Assembly (NCBI GenBank): GCA_030609775.1
Contig: JAUWTD010000007.1
Coordinates: 1-37,340 of the forward strand
DNA: 37,340 nucleotides
Direction: 5' to 3'
DNA from: Candidatus Altarchaeota archaeon
GTDB taxonomy: Archaea; Altiarchaeota; Altiarchaeia; IMC4; QMZM01
A program made the position numbers and the translations under genes. The notes under the pieces were generated by a model, which was given only the letters and a program-made list of their open reading frames with translations, was not told where the DNA came from and searched no databases. This document shows positions 16,186-24,212 of the stretch, piece by piece (the stretch's first letter is position 1; each line of letters begins with the position of its first letter).

Positions 16186-17561
16186 TATTCTGATCTCCTC
16201 CGATAGGATGTCCCAACCTCCGAGGTTTCACGGGACACAATCTCATAAAGAACCGCCTTCTTGCCTTCTTTTTTCCGCAGCACCCTGCCAAGCCGCTGAA
16301 TAAACTCCCGCCGACTCCCGGTTCCGCTCAAGATCACTCCAACGTTGGCTTCGGGAACATCAACTCCCTCATCCAAAACCTTTGAGGATACAATCCTAGG
16401 ATACACGCCCAACCGAAACTTATCTAAAACATCCAAACGCTCCTCTCTTCGAGTGGTATGGATAATTGAAGGAATCAAAAACCTATGAGATATCAATCTA
16501 ACCAAGTCATTATGTTCAGTGAATATAATCACCCGATCACTTGAATGCTTAAGCAGGATAGAGGATAAGGCATCTAATTTAGAGGAGGAATTGAATGCAA
16601 TCACCCTAGCCTTATGCCTTGAAAGCAGCGCTTTTCTCGCCTCCTTATCCCGCCCGGTCCGCATCACAAAAAAACTAAAATCCCTGGGTGTCCTCAAAGA
16701 GATATTATGGGTTTTCAGGTAACTTCGATAATGATTATAGTGCAAGTCATATTCCTCCCGCTCCTTATCAGATAATTGAGTATACACCCGCTCAGTCGAA
16801 TACTCTGAAAGATGTTTTCCAGTCAGCTTAGATACACTCTCCTCAAACACAACCCCGCCAACCAACCTAGGCAACTCCCCATGTAAATTATCTGCCCGCT
16901 CATAGGTGGCAGTCAAACCCAACCGATAAGGCGCACAAAACATCTCAGCAATATGCCTGTAACCCTCAGAGGGAAGATGATGGACCTCATCAAAAACCAA
17001 TAAAAGAAACCGGTTCCCCAGCTCTTCTGCCCGCAGATACGCTGAATCATAGGTTGCAACAGTTAAGGATCTTACAGTCTTTTCTTCGCCTGAATATTCC
17101 CCTATTTCGATACCGAATGATTCACCTAACACCGTCTTCCACTGCCTCACCAAATCCAGTGTAGGGACAACAATCAGGGAAGGGGCATTTAATTTAGAGA
17201 TAATGTGTGCTGCAACCAAGGTCTTACCTGAACCAGTCGGCAGCACAACAACACCTTTTTTGGATTTCATCCACGCATCAACCGCAGATTGCTGATAGTC
17301 TCTTAGCTTATGCCCGACAAATTCAAATCTGGGACAGGGTACAAGATCCAATACATTATCTTCAACATCTAATCCCTCCCGCACAACAAAACCCGATGAC
17401 GCAGATCCCGCACCTGAACCCTCATTTAAATAATCCAGGATATCAGAGTAATACAAGCCAAGAGCCCTATAACCCTTAGATCGCTCATCCCACCTACTAT
17501 TCGGAACATGAGTCCCCTTAACCAATACGGAACCCTTGTGATAAGACAAATGAACTACCAT
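16185..17561 (-). CDS. xpb: XPB-type DNA helicase (SF2)
   Basis: A 458-residue archaeal XPB: ATP-dependent DNA translocase that opens damaged DNA and works with Bax1. An N-terminal damage-recognition-like domain (about 1-85) precedes LRDYQQSAVDAW (Q-motif region), Walker A PTGSGKT (108-114), the Walker B box DEVHH, GLTATYER (motif III), IIFTEH, and motif VI QRLGRVLR. The frame is open for 40 more codons upstream, but those encode a low-complexity Phe/Leu-rich stretch. The ATG at 17561 begins the conserved MVVHLSYHKGS, so I use it. A TATATA-like box lies directly upstream, which suggests a short or absent leader. Confidence 0.93.
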   Translation of the reverse strand: MVVHLSYHKGSVLVKGTHVPNSRWDERSKGYRALGLYYSDILDYLNEGSGAGSASSGFVVREGLDVEDNVLDLVPCPRFEFVGHKLRDYQQSAVDAWMKSKKGVVVLPTGSGKTLVAAHIISKLNAPSLIVVPTLDLVRQWKTVLGESFGIEIGEYSGEEKTVRSLTVATYDSAYLRAEELGNRFLLLVFDEVHHLPSEGYRHIAEMFCAPYRLGLTATYERADNLHGELPRLVGGVVFEESVSKLTGKHLSEYSTERVYTQLSDKEREEYDLHYNHYRSYLKTHNISLRTPRDFSFFVMRTGRDKEARKALLSRHKARVIAFNSSSKLDALSSILLKHSSDRVIIFTEHNDLVRLISHRFLIPSIIHTTRREERLDVLDKFRLGVYPRIVSSKVLDEGVDVPEANVGVILSGTGSRREFIQRLGRVLRKKEGKKAVLYEIVSRETSEVGTSYRRRSE

Positions 17562-17673
17562 AGATAGGATATATAGGGGATTAGGATAGATTAGATGATT
17601 TTTTAAGGAAAGAAAGAGGAGGGAGTGAGAGAGAAAGAAAAAGAACGCGGAAGGAGATTGTTCCAATATTTTG

Positions 17674-17685
17674 TTAGGCACTACA
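17674..17685 (+). repeat. Dispersed word TTAGGCACTACA, copy 1
   Basis: An exact 12-base match to the words at 27064-27075, inside the tandem array at 30701-30812, and (reversed) at 32413-32424. It lies in the XPB-TraB gap. Confidence 0.7.
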
Positions 17686-17769
17686 AAAGACCGGGTGTGG
17701 CAAACACATCATCTTTTTTTTAGGTCTCTACTTAATATTGAGAGATATCTGTCAAACTTCCGGAAGGAT

Positions 17770-17811
17770 CCCTGAATCTAATTCGGGAGGGTTTTCCAGT
17801 TTTACCCTCCC
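17770..17811. repeat. Two overlapping, mutually exclusive hairpins
   Basis: Hairpin A pairs CCCTGAAT (17770-17777) with ATTCGGG (17781-17787) with one bulge. Hairpin B pairs GGGAGGGT (17785-17792) with ACCCTCCC (17804-17811) perfectly, loop 11. They share GGG at 17785-17787, so they cannot both form. Confidence 0.5.
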
Positions 17812-17904
17812 CAATGATTTGTTTCATCACCCAAAAAAACGTTCACATAGTACCAGTATATTTCTCTTAATATAATTAGATTAGGCATCCAATATAATTA
17901 GAAT

Positions 17905-19071
17905 ATGTTAAATGAGGTAACGAAGATTAGTTTAGAGGGGAAAGAGGTCCTGCTCGTTGGAACCGCGCATGTTTCCCAGGAGAGTGTGGACCTGGTAAGA
18001 GACGTCATCGAAAAAGAATCCCCTGACGTAGTCGCAGTAGAGTTAGACAAACAACGCTATGAGGCTCTGGTGAACAAAAAAAAATGGGATGAAACAGAGA
18101 TCCATAAAGTCATAAAAGAAAAAAAAACATATCTATTCCTCCTGCAGCTACTTCTTACAAACTTCCAGCGAAAGATAGGAGACGAGTTAGGGGTCAGACC
18201 GGGCTCAGAGATGGTTAAGGCAATAGAGATAACAAAAGAAAAAAACATCAAAATCGCGCTCGTAGACCGAGACATCCGGGTGACGCTTAAAAGGGCGTTT
18301 AATAGGATGGGATTAAAGGAAAAATTCAGCATATTCTACGGCTTCTTTGCAGGAATATTCGAGAAAGAAGAGATAAATGAAGACCTCATCGAAAAACTCA
18401 AAGACAAAGATGTCATGACTGAGATGATGGAGGAACTCTCAAGGGAGATACCTTCCATAAAAGAGGTCCTGATAGATGAAAGAGACCGATACATAGCACA
18501 AAAGATACATGAGATGGAGGACAAAAAGATTGTGGCAGTTGTCGGAGCAGGACACGTTAAAGGCATAAAAGAGATCCTAGAATCCGGAACCCGGGAAGAT
18601 ACAAAAAAACTCGAAGAACTTACTGAGACCCGGAGCATGCTAAAGTATATTGGATACGGTGTGCCGTTAATCTTTATCGCGCTCGTCTGCTGGGGATTCT
18701 ATACCAACGGCACAGACCTTACAGTAGAGATGCTATACATGTGGTTTATGATAAACGGCGTCCTCTCAGCAGCCGGTGTCGCCTTGGCCTTCGGCCACCC
18801 CGCATCAATACTTGCCGCCCTCTTTGCAGCGCCCTTCACCTCGCTGAATCCAGCTATTGCCGCCGGCTGGGTTGCAGGCCTCACCGAGGCCTGGGTCAGG
18901 AAACCGAAGGTAAAAGACTTCGACAACCTATTTAAACTAGATAATATGAGAGACTACTGGAAAAACGGAGTCACACGAATACTCTTAGTGATAATATTTG
19001 CAAACATCGGAAGCTCAATCGGAACATTCATAGCCTTACCCTACATCGCAACACTACTACAAAATGGATAA
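17905..19071 (+). CDS. TraB/TIKI-family membrane protein, polytopic form
   Basis: A 388-residue TraB-family protein, related to the TIKI/GumN metalloprotease-like fold. The conserved GTAHVS is at 19-24, followed by VVAVELDKQRYEAL, then GVRPGSEM, ALVDRDIRVTLKRAF, IDERDRYIA, and VVGAGHVKGI (about 215-224). From about residue 245 four or five membrane spans follow (CWGFYTNG, FGHPASILAALFAAPFTSLNPA, ILLVIIFANIGSSIGTF). Activity of archaeal members is unknown. Its last 8 bases overlap aroE. A second, shorter paralogue with only one terminal span is at 33201-34004. Confidence 0.9.
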   Translation: MLNEVTKISLEGKEVLLVGTAHVSQESVDLVRDVIEKESPDVVAVELDKQRYEALVNKKKWDETEIHKVIKEKKTYLFLLQLLLTNFQRKIGDELGVRPGSEMVKAIEITKEKNIKIALVDRDIRVTLKRAFNRMGLKEKFSIFYGFFAGIFEKEEINEDLIEKLKDKDVMTEMMEELSREIPSIKEVLIDERDRYIAQKIHEMEDKKIVAVVGAGHVKGIKEILESGTREDTKKLEELTETRSMLKYIGYGVPLIFIALVCWGFYTNGTDLTVEMLYMWFMINGVLSAAGVALAFGHPASILAALFAAPFTSLNPAIAAGWVAGLTEAWVRKPKVKDFDNLFKLDNMRDYWKNGVTRILLVIIFANIGSSIGTFIALPYIATLLQNG

Positions 19072-19915
19072 GGAACCTAGACTATTAGGGGTAATCGGAC
19101 ACCCAATACAACATTCATTGTCCCCGGATATGCATAATGCAGTATTCAAAAAACTGAATCTAAACTGCAGTTATTCCGCATACGATGTCACCTCTGAAAA
19201 ACTTGAATCATTCCTTGAAGAATGCATAGAAAAAAGATTCGGGGGACTGAATGTGACAACACCCCACAAAGTCGATGTAATCAAGTATTTGGACTCAGTT
19301 GACGAAAACGCACGACGGATTAATGCAGTGAATACAATAAAATTTAACGAAAAAATAAAGATAGGATACAACACAGACGGCGTAGGCTGCATAAACGCAC
19401 TCAGAGAAGAAGGGGAAAAAATCAAGGGAAAAAGAATACTTGTCCTAGGAGCAGGAGGCGCCGCAAGAGCAATCACCTTCCAGTGCGCATTAGAGGGCGC
19501 GGAAATCATTATCTCAAACCGGACACGAGAAAACGCAATAAACCTATCAAAAGAGATAAGAGAAAAGTTGGGTAGGAGGGTGCTTGTTGTGAACTACTCA
19601 GAGAAATCGATAAAAGACATCATGCCTCAAACAGATATATTGATAAACACAACAACCGTTGGAATGCATCCAAAAGCAAACAGAAGCCCGATAACAGCAG
19701 ACACCCTGAGAAAAGAGGTGACAGTAATGGATATCGTATATAATCCGGTTGAAACGTTGCTACTGAAAACCGCCAAAAGAAAAGGATGCAAAACAATAGA
19801 CGGAGTAGGCATGCTAGCACACCAGGGAGCAGAATCCCTTAAAATCTGGCTCAACCTTAAGGCACCTGTAGATGAGATGAAGAAAACAGTACTTGAAAAA
19901 CTTAAGGCACGATGA
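19064..19915 (+). CDS. aroE: Shikimate dehydrogenase
   Basis: This enzyme reduces 3-dehydroshikimate to shikimate with NADPH, in aromatic amino acid synthesis. Visible are the substrate-binding HSLSPDMHNA (17-26), NVTTPHK with catalytic Lys69 (usually NVTIPHK), NAVNT, the catalytic Asp105 in YNTDGVG, the nucleotide-binding loop GAGGAAR (129-135), NRT after the second strand, NTTTVGMHP, and the closing GMLAHQGAESLKIW. Length 283 is normal. It overlaps the TraB gene by 8 bases and the Dcd-like gene by 4 (ATGA), forming a three-gene operon. AroD is encoded 1.8 kb away on the other strand. Confidence 0.96.
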   Translation: MDKEPRLLGVIGHPIQHSLSPDMHNAVFKKLNLNCSYSAYDVTSEKLESFLEECIEKRFGGLNVTTPHKVDVIKYLDSVDENARRINAVNTIKFNEKIKIGYNTDGVGCINALREEGEKIKGKRILVLGAGGAARAITFQCALEGAEIIISNRTRENAINLSKEIREKLGRRVLVVNYSEKSIKDIMPQTDILINTTTVGMHPKANRSPITADTLRKEVTVMDIVYNPVETLLLKTAKRKGCKTIDGVGMLAHQGAESLKIWLNLKAPVDEMKKTVLEKLKAR

Positions 19916-20355
19916 AGGTTTCAGGAAAAGAACTGATTGGATACGTTGAGGGTATAGTCTATGAAAAAACTCAGGTAAAAGAGTATGGGATAGATTTGAC
20001 GATTAAATGCGTTTATGAGATAAAGGATGCGGGTTCACTGGACTTCGGCGGAAGCGAATATAGGATGGCCGGGAAGAATAATATAGAGCCAGTGAAAAAA
20101 ATAGGAGACAAATACGGTTGGTGGCATCTAGAACATAAGACATATCTTGTAAGCCTGAACGAAACTGTGAAACCTGGATTCATCTATTATATATCGCCGC
20201 ACACCAGGCTCCTCAACACCGGAGCAAACCACCCCACTGTAATGACAACCGAGTGGGGATCAGAGGAGGTGCTGCCACTCCAGGTAAGTGAACAGGGACT
20301 TAATCTGAAGGAGAATGCAAGAATCTCAAGGCTTTTCGCATTAAGGATACAATAA
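19912..20355 (+). CDS. Dcd/dUTPase-fold protein, divergent
   Basis: A 147-residue protein of the dCTP deaminase / dUTPase fold, judged from YGIDLTIKCVYEI near the start, a central YLVSLNETVKPGFIYYISPHTRLL (family: xxxxETVxxPxxxxxxxxxRSSxxR), and the terminal ARISRLFAL. The Arg-Ser-Ser motif is changed to PHTRLL, and no clear catalytic Glu motif is seen. It may therefore be a relative with altered activity and not a true deaminase or dUTPase. The ATG overlaps the aroE stop (ATGA). The gene ends four bases before the convergent larB gene. Confidence 0.65.
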   Translation: MKVSGKELIGYVEGIVYEKTQVKEYGIDLTIKCVYEIKDAGSLDFGGSEYRMAGKNNIEPVKKIGDKYGWWHLEHKTYLVSLNETVKPGFIYYISPHTRLLNTGANHPTVMTTEWGSEEVLPLQVSEQGLNLKENARISRLFALRIQ

Positions 20356-20359
20356 AGGA

Positions 20360-21034
20360 TTATTTCTGCGGACCCGATGTGTTCATCTTTAAGAATTTGT
20401 AGGCTAATGCTGCTGCACCGAATCCATTATCTATGTTCACTACTGCCACGGGGGTGCAGGAATTCAGCATGGTGAATAAGGCCGCTTTCCCTCCTTCCCC
20501 TGTCCCATAGCCTACAGAGGTTGGGACCGCAATCACTGGCGCAGACACTAGACCTGCGACCACCGAAGGCAGTGCACCTTCCATTCCTGCGACCACGATA
20601 AGTATTTGCGCATCCTTAAGTTGCTCAAGGGCACCGAAAACCCTGTGAAGCCCGGCGATGCCGACATCATATACCTTGATTATTTCGCAACCAAATTCCT
20701 CCGCGACCGCGGCCGCCTCCTCGGCGACGCCGACATCCGAGGTCCCGGCAGTTAACACCCCGACCCGTCCAACCGAAACGGATACAAAGTCTTTCTTTTT
20801 TATGGATAAAACCCTGCCTTTACGGTTATGAACTACCAAAAATTTGTTAATATCTATTGACGATAACACCTTTTCGGTTTTTTCAGGGGATATGCGAGTG
20901 ATTATAGCCCGGCCCAAATCCTTTAAGAAGGTGTCTACTATGGCTACTAATTCTTCTGCGGATTTCCCTTCACCAAAGACGACTTCAGGAATGCCGCACC
21001 TCTCCTCACGGGATTTATCATGGTTCAAATACAT
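20360..21034 (-). CDS. larB: LarB: pyridinium-3,5-biscarboxylate mononucleotide synthase
   Basis: LarB carboxylates and hydrolyses nicotinate adenine dinucleotide to start synthesis of the nickel-pincer cofactor. It has the PurE-like core: VGVLTAGTSDVGVAEEAA, FGCEIIKVYDVGIAGLHR, AQILIVVAGMEGALPSVVAGL, VIAVPTSVGYGTG, and VVNIDNGFGAAALAY at the end. The N-terminal GIPEVVFGEGKS is also typical. Length is about 224 residues, slightly short of 250. The ATG at 21032-21034 is used; a TTG at 21040 would overlap the aroD stop (TTGA). No larC or larE is in the window, so the cofactor pathway here is incomplete or its genes lie elsewhere. Confidence 0.93.
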   Translation of the reverse strand: MYLNHDKSREERCGIPEVVFGEGKSAEELVAIVDTFLKDLGRAIITRISPEKTEKVLSSIDINKFLVVHNRKGRVLSIKKKDFVSVSVGRVGVLTAGTSDVGVAEEAAAVAEEFGCEIIKVYDVGIAGLHRVFGALEQLKDAQILIVVAGMEGALPSVVAGLVSAPVIAVPTSVGYGTGEGGKAALFTMLNSCTPVAVVNIDNGFGAAALAYKFLKMNTSGPQK

Positions 21035-21036
21035 TC

Positions 21037-21714
21037 TCAATCAAGTATCTTGAGTATCTGGGTTAATTCATCCAATGTAAGCTGCCCTGGAGCGGATTCC
21101 CCTCCTTTTTCTATTGGGGCATATGTGAGATAGGAGCCAAGCAACGGACCGATTACCCTTGATATCTTGCCGAATTTACCCATTGATATAGCGATCAGGG
21201 GTATGTTAAATGATGCGTCATCGTTTTGGTCTACGAGAACCTGCATCAGGTTTAAGACATCGGTGTAGTTGTTTGCCATGAATGCAATCTTTGCTATGTC
21301 TGCATTAGCTTCAAGCTCCTTGTTTAGTATTCTGATAATTTCCTGCCTTGGAGGGGTTAAATCAAAGTTGTGATAAGAAAGAATCACCTTAACACCTGCA
21401 TCTTTTGCTGCGGCCACCAAGGAATCCCGCAAGATTTTATCGGTATTCAACTCTATTGTAATAAAATCCGCGAAATCAAGGGAGCTACGAAGAATTTTCA
21501 TTCTATCCGGTTCAGAACCCTTAAAGTTCCCGCCTTCCCAAGAAGGCATACATGCGACGACCTTTTTTTTCTCTATTTTCTCCAAATGCCCCAGATCAGA
21601 GAAACCAGATAAGAAATCAAGCCGCAGCTCAACGGTTTCACACTCTACCCTGTTTGCTTTATCTACCATAGAATCTATCCCAGATTCAACGAGGGGAACA
21701 CATATCAAACACAT
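21037..21714 (-). CDS. aroD: 3-Dehydroquinate dehydratase, type I
   Basis: Makes 3-dehydroshikimate, the substrate of AroE encoded nearby. Type I class I aldolase-like fold. Motif ELRLD at 29-33, general base His115 in SYHNF, Schiff-base Lys142 in AKIAFMA, then IAISMGKFGKISR, YLTYAPIE and the closing SAPGQLTLDEL. All catalytic residues are present and length (225) is normal. It is followed directly by larB. It diverges from the MinD-like gene with 54 bases between starts; that gap contains ATTTATATTTATAG-type boxes suitable for both. Confidence 0.95.
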   Translation of the reverse strand: MCLICVPLVESGIDSMVDKANRVECETVELRLDFLSGFSDLGHLEKIEKKKVVACMPSWEGGNFKGSEPDRMKILRSSLDFADFITIELNTDKILRDSLVAAAKDAGVKVILSYHNFDLTPPRQEIIRILNKELEANADIAKIAFMANNYTDVLNLMQVLVDQNDDASFNIPLIAISMGKFGKISRVIGPLLGSYLTYAPIEKGGESAPGQLTLDELTQILKILD

Positions 21715-21768
21715 AGTATATTATAAAAAACCACATCATTTATATTTATAGATAATAATTTATTACAT

Positions 21769-22524
21769 ATGACAAGAATAATTGGGGTAATGTCAGGAAA
21801 GGGTGGTGTGGGAAAAACCACACTAGTTTCGAATCTAGGGGTTTCCCTATCACAAGGAGGGAAAAAAGTAGGGATCATAGACGCGAACCTGTCAGGGGCA
21901 AACCTAGGGCTTCATTTCGGCCTAATATCTTATCCAACCTCTGTCCACGATGTGATGAGAGGGAATACTAGCTTAACCGATGCTATGTACAAGCATCCGT
22001 CAGGGATAGATATAGTTCCTGCGTCCTTATCCATTGAGGACCTTGATGTGGAGCCAAGCAACATAAGACAACAGATCATGGAGTCTATGAGCGACAAGGA
22101 CTATGTTCTGATAGACTGCGCAACCGGATTAGACCGGGAAACTATGAAAGCAATGGAAATGGTTGACGACGTTATATTAGTCACACACCCCGAGCTTCCG
22201 ACAATCTCCGATGCCCTTAGAACAAAAACGATTGCAAAAAAATATGACAAAAATGTTCTCGGAATCGTCCTCAACAGGGTAAGCAAAAGCGACGAGTTAA
22301 AAAAAGAAAACATTTCAGCATTCTTTGATCTTCCAGTGATTGGAGTAATCCCAGAAGACCATTCCATAAGAAGATCCATCGAAGCAAAAAATCCGATTAC
22401 ACTCGAACATCCGAAACACCAGATAAGCCAAGAAATCCATTGTGTTGCAAACTATATTATGGGCAAAAAATGCGCACAAAAAAGAAGCTTCATGGATAAA
22501 ATCAAATCATTCTTCAGAAAGTAA
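21769..22524 (+). CDS. minD: MinD/ParA-family ATPase with membrane-targeting tail
   Basis: A 251-residue deviant-Walker ATPase: KGGVGKTT at 11-18, the Asp of IIDANLSGANLGLHFG, Walker B VLIDCATG, and VTHPELPTISDALR. The C-terminal SFMDKIKSFFRK is an amphipathic helix like the MinD membrane-targeting sequence, so it probably cycles on and off the membrane. Archaeal MinD homologues position cell-surface and motility machines, and their exact job here is open. A DUF192 gene follows after four bases. A TATA-like box (TTTATATTTATAG) lies about 25 bases upstream of the ATG. Confidence 0.88.
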   Translation: MTRIIGVMSGKGGVGKTTLVSNLGVSLSQGGKKVGIIDANLSGANLGLHFGLISYPTSVHDVMRGNTSLTDAMYKHPSGIDIVPASLSIEDLDVEPSNIRQQIMESMSDKDYVLIDCATGLDRETMKAMEMVDDVILVTHPELPTISDALRTKTIAKKYDKNVLGIVLNRVSKSDELKKENISAFFDLPVIGVIPEDHSIRRSIEAKNPITLEHPKHQISQEIHCVANYIMGKKCAQKRSFMDKIKSFFRK

Positions 22525-22528
22525 GGGT

Positions 22529-22933
22529 ATGCAGGTAGTGAATAAAACAAAAAACGAAGTAATCAGTAGCAACATAGAAACAGCGTGCTCTATCTTATCA
22601 AGGATACGGGGTTTGATGCTCTCCAAACCCAAGGACCTGATTCTTGTCTCCCCCCGGGAGGATATAACCTCATCTGCAATACATATGATGTTTATGTTAT
22701 ATCCTATAGATGTTATCTGGGTGAGTTCAGAACAGATGGTTGTAGACTTAAAAAAGAAGATTCCTGCATATAATCCCCTGAAACCAAGAACATGGAAAAC
22801 CTACAAACCCAAGACGGCTGCAAAATACGTAATTGAATTAGGGCGAGGAGATTTAGGCAACACAGAAATCGGAGACAAAATAAGGTTTCTACATGCCGGC
22901 TCCGAATCCGACACGCTTCATCATCTGCTTTAG
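22529..22933 (+). CDS. DUF192 protein
   Basis: A 134-residue DUF192-family protein. VVNKTKNEVIS at the start, IRGLMLSK (family: RGLMFR), HMMFMLYPIDVIWVSSE (family: HxMFMxFPIDVxFLD), and AAKYVIELGRGDL (family: AxYVLELPAG) are all visible. Family function is unknown; many members are exported, but no signal peptide is seen here. The ATG at 22529 with AAGG close upstream was chosen over an earlier frame start inside minD. Its last 45 bases overlap the 3' end of the convergent SRP54 gene. Confidence 0.88.
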   Translation: MQVVNKTKNEVISSNIETACSILSRIRGLMLSKPKDLILVSPREDITSSAIHMMFMLYPIDVIWVSSEQMVVDLKKKIPAYNPLKPRTWKTYKPKTAAKYVIELGRGDLGNTEIGDKIRFLHAGSESDTLHHLL

Positions 22934-24208
22934 CTTCCGTTCATCGCCAAATGTTTTCATCATCTTCTTCATCTTTTTATAGTGGTTAAGAAGCTCCCTT
23001 ACCTCCTCTACCGACCTGCCTGAACCTACTGCTATCCTATCAATTCTCGACCTCTTAACTATTCCAGGGTCCTGCTTCTCTTCATAAGTCATAGAATCCA
23101 TTATAATCCGGAAGATTTGAAGCTTCTCCTCTTGCACATCCATCACATCCTTAGGTATCTTAGACCCGAATGGAAGCATATCCAAAAGTTTCGAAAGAGA
23201 ACCCATATTCTGCATCTGAGTTATCTGCTGATACAGGTCCTCAAGTGTGAACTTACCGGACATAAGACGCTTTGCAGCATCCTCATCAAACTCCACCTCC
23301 TGCGCCCGCTCCAACAACCCCTGAAGGTCGCCGAAACCTATCAGCCTAGAAACAAACCGCTCAGAATCAAATTCCTCAAAATCATCCAAACGCTCTCCAA
23401 CCCCTATAAAATACACGGGGGCCTTGATGGCCGCACACGCAGACAACGCCCCGCCACCCTTTGCTGAACCATCCAATTTAGTGAGGATCACCCCATCCAC
23501 GTTACATGCCTTCTTAAAAGCGGCTGCCTGCTCACCTGCACGCTGACCAATAGTGGAATCGAGTACTAGAAGGGTTTTTTCTGGTTTTATCTTGGCATAT
23601 ATCTTGTTTATGTCCCTCATCAGATCCTCATCAAGACTATGCCTTCCTTCAGAATCGATTATAGTCAGGCCTTCACCTTTGAAATTAGATAATCCCTCCT
23701 TTATGATCTTCAATGAATCCTTCTCCTGGGGGCGCCCATAGAGCGGGACATGGATCTCCTCAGAAAGCTGACTTAACTGATCATATGCTGCAGGACGAAA
23801 GGTATCCGCACATATAAGTTTCGGATGCATGCCCTTCTTTTTCAGGTATTTGGATAATTTCGCTGCAGTGGTTGTCTTACCTGAACCCTGCGTGCCCACT
23901 AAGAGAATCTTTTCACCGTCCTTTATCTGCAATCTCTCCCCGGTGCCGATAAGCTCCACCAATGCCTCATACGTAATCCGGATAAGATTCTCTCTCCTAT
24001 CAAGCACCCCGGGGGGTTTTTCGAGAAACCCGCGCTCCTCTATTTTCTTCGAAAGCTCAAATACGAGCTTTACATCAACATCGGCTGAAAGCAGCGTCTT
24101 TTGTATACCCTTCAAATACTCCTTGACTGTTTTTTTATCAAGTACAACCGCCTTCCGGAGGCTGAGAACAGTGTCCTGAAGACCGGATTTTAGCTTCTCA
24201 AAAACCAT
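22889..24208 (-). CDS. srp54: Signal recognition particle 54 kDa GTPase
   Basis: Targets ribosomes making membrane and exported proteins. The N domain (1-90) precedes the G domain with G1 GTQGSGKT (105-112), DTFRPAAYDQL, and G4 TKLDG followed by SAKGGGALS. The methionine-rich M domain (about 295-425) ends MKRVGFGAGM. The G3 site reads DSEGR where DTAGR is usual, an odd substitution. I start at the ATG at 24206-24208, giving 439 residues, the normal length; the frame is open upstream but overlaps the next gene. It follows the thioredoxin-like gene closely. Confidence 0.96.
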   Translation of the reverse strand: MVFEKLKSGLQDTVLSLRKAVVLDKKTVKEYLKGIQKTLLSADVDVKLVFELSKKIEERGFLEKPPGVLDRRENLIRITYEALVELIGTGERLQIKDGEKILLVGTQGSGKTTTAAKLSKYLKKKGMHPKLICADTFRPAAYDQLSQLSEEIHVPLYGRPQEKDSLKIIKEGLSNFKGEGLTIIDSEGRHSLDEDLMRDINKIYAKIKPEKTLLVLDSTIGQRAGEQAAAFKKACNVDGVILTKLDGSAKGGGALSACAAIKAPVYFIGVGERLDDFEEFDSERFVSRLIGFGDLQGLLERAQEVEFDEDAAKRLMSGKFTLEDLYQQITQMQNMGSLSKLLDMLPFGSKIPKDVMDVQEEKLQIFRIIMDSMTYEEKQDPGIVKRSRIDRIAVGSGRSVEEVRELLNHYKKMKKMMKTFGDERKLKQMMKRVGFGAGM

Positions 24209-24212
24209 TTTA

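Larger units (their letters stand above)
17562..17904. other. Divergent gap between XPB and TraB genes
   Basis: No gene is seen in these 343 bases. They hold the XPB promoter at the left, one copy of the dispersed word TTAGGCACTACA (17674-17685), two overlapping hairpins (17770-17811), and two direct copies of AATATAATTAGA (17869-17880 and 17891-17902) just before the TraB ATG. The first of these is placed right for a box A. Confidence 0.6.

Noticed and set aside
17562-17681. A 40-codon N-terminal extension of XPB
   Set aside because: It encodes a low-complexity Phe/Leu-rich stretch; the family N-terminus begins at the ATG at 17561, with a TATA-like box directly upstream.
19171-19509. 112-codon minus-strand ORF
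   Set aside because: Antisense to aroE, which has all catalytic motifs.
22442-22528. Longer DUF192 start inside the MinD-like gene
   Set aside because: The domain begins just after the ATG at 22529, which has its own AAGG site; the extra residues read out of frame through minD.
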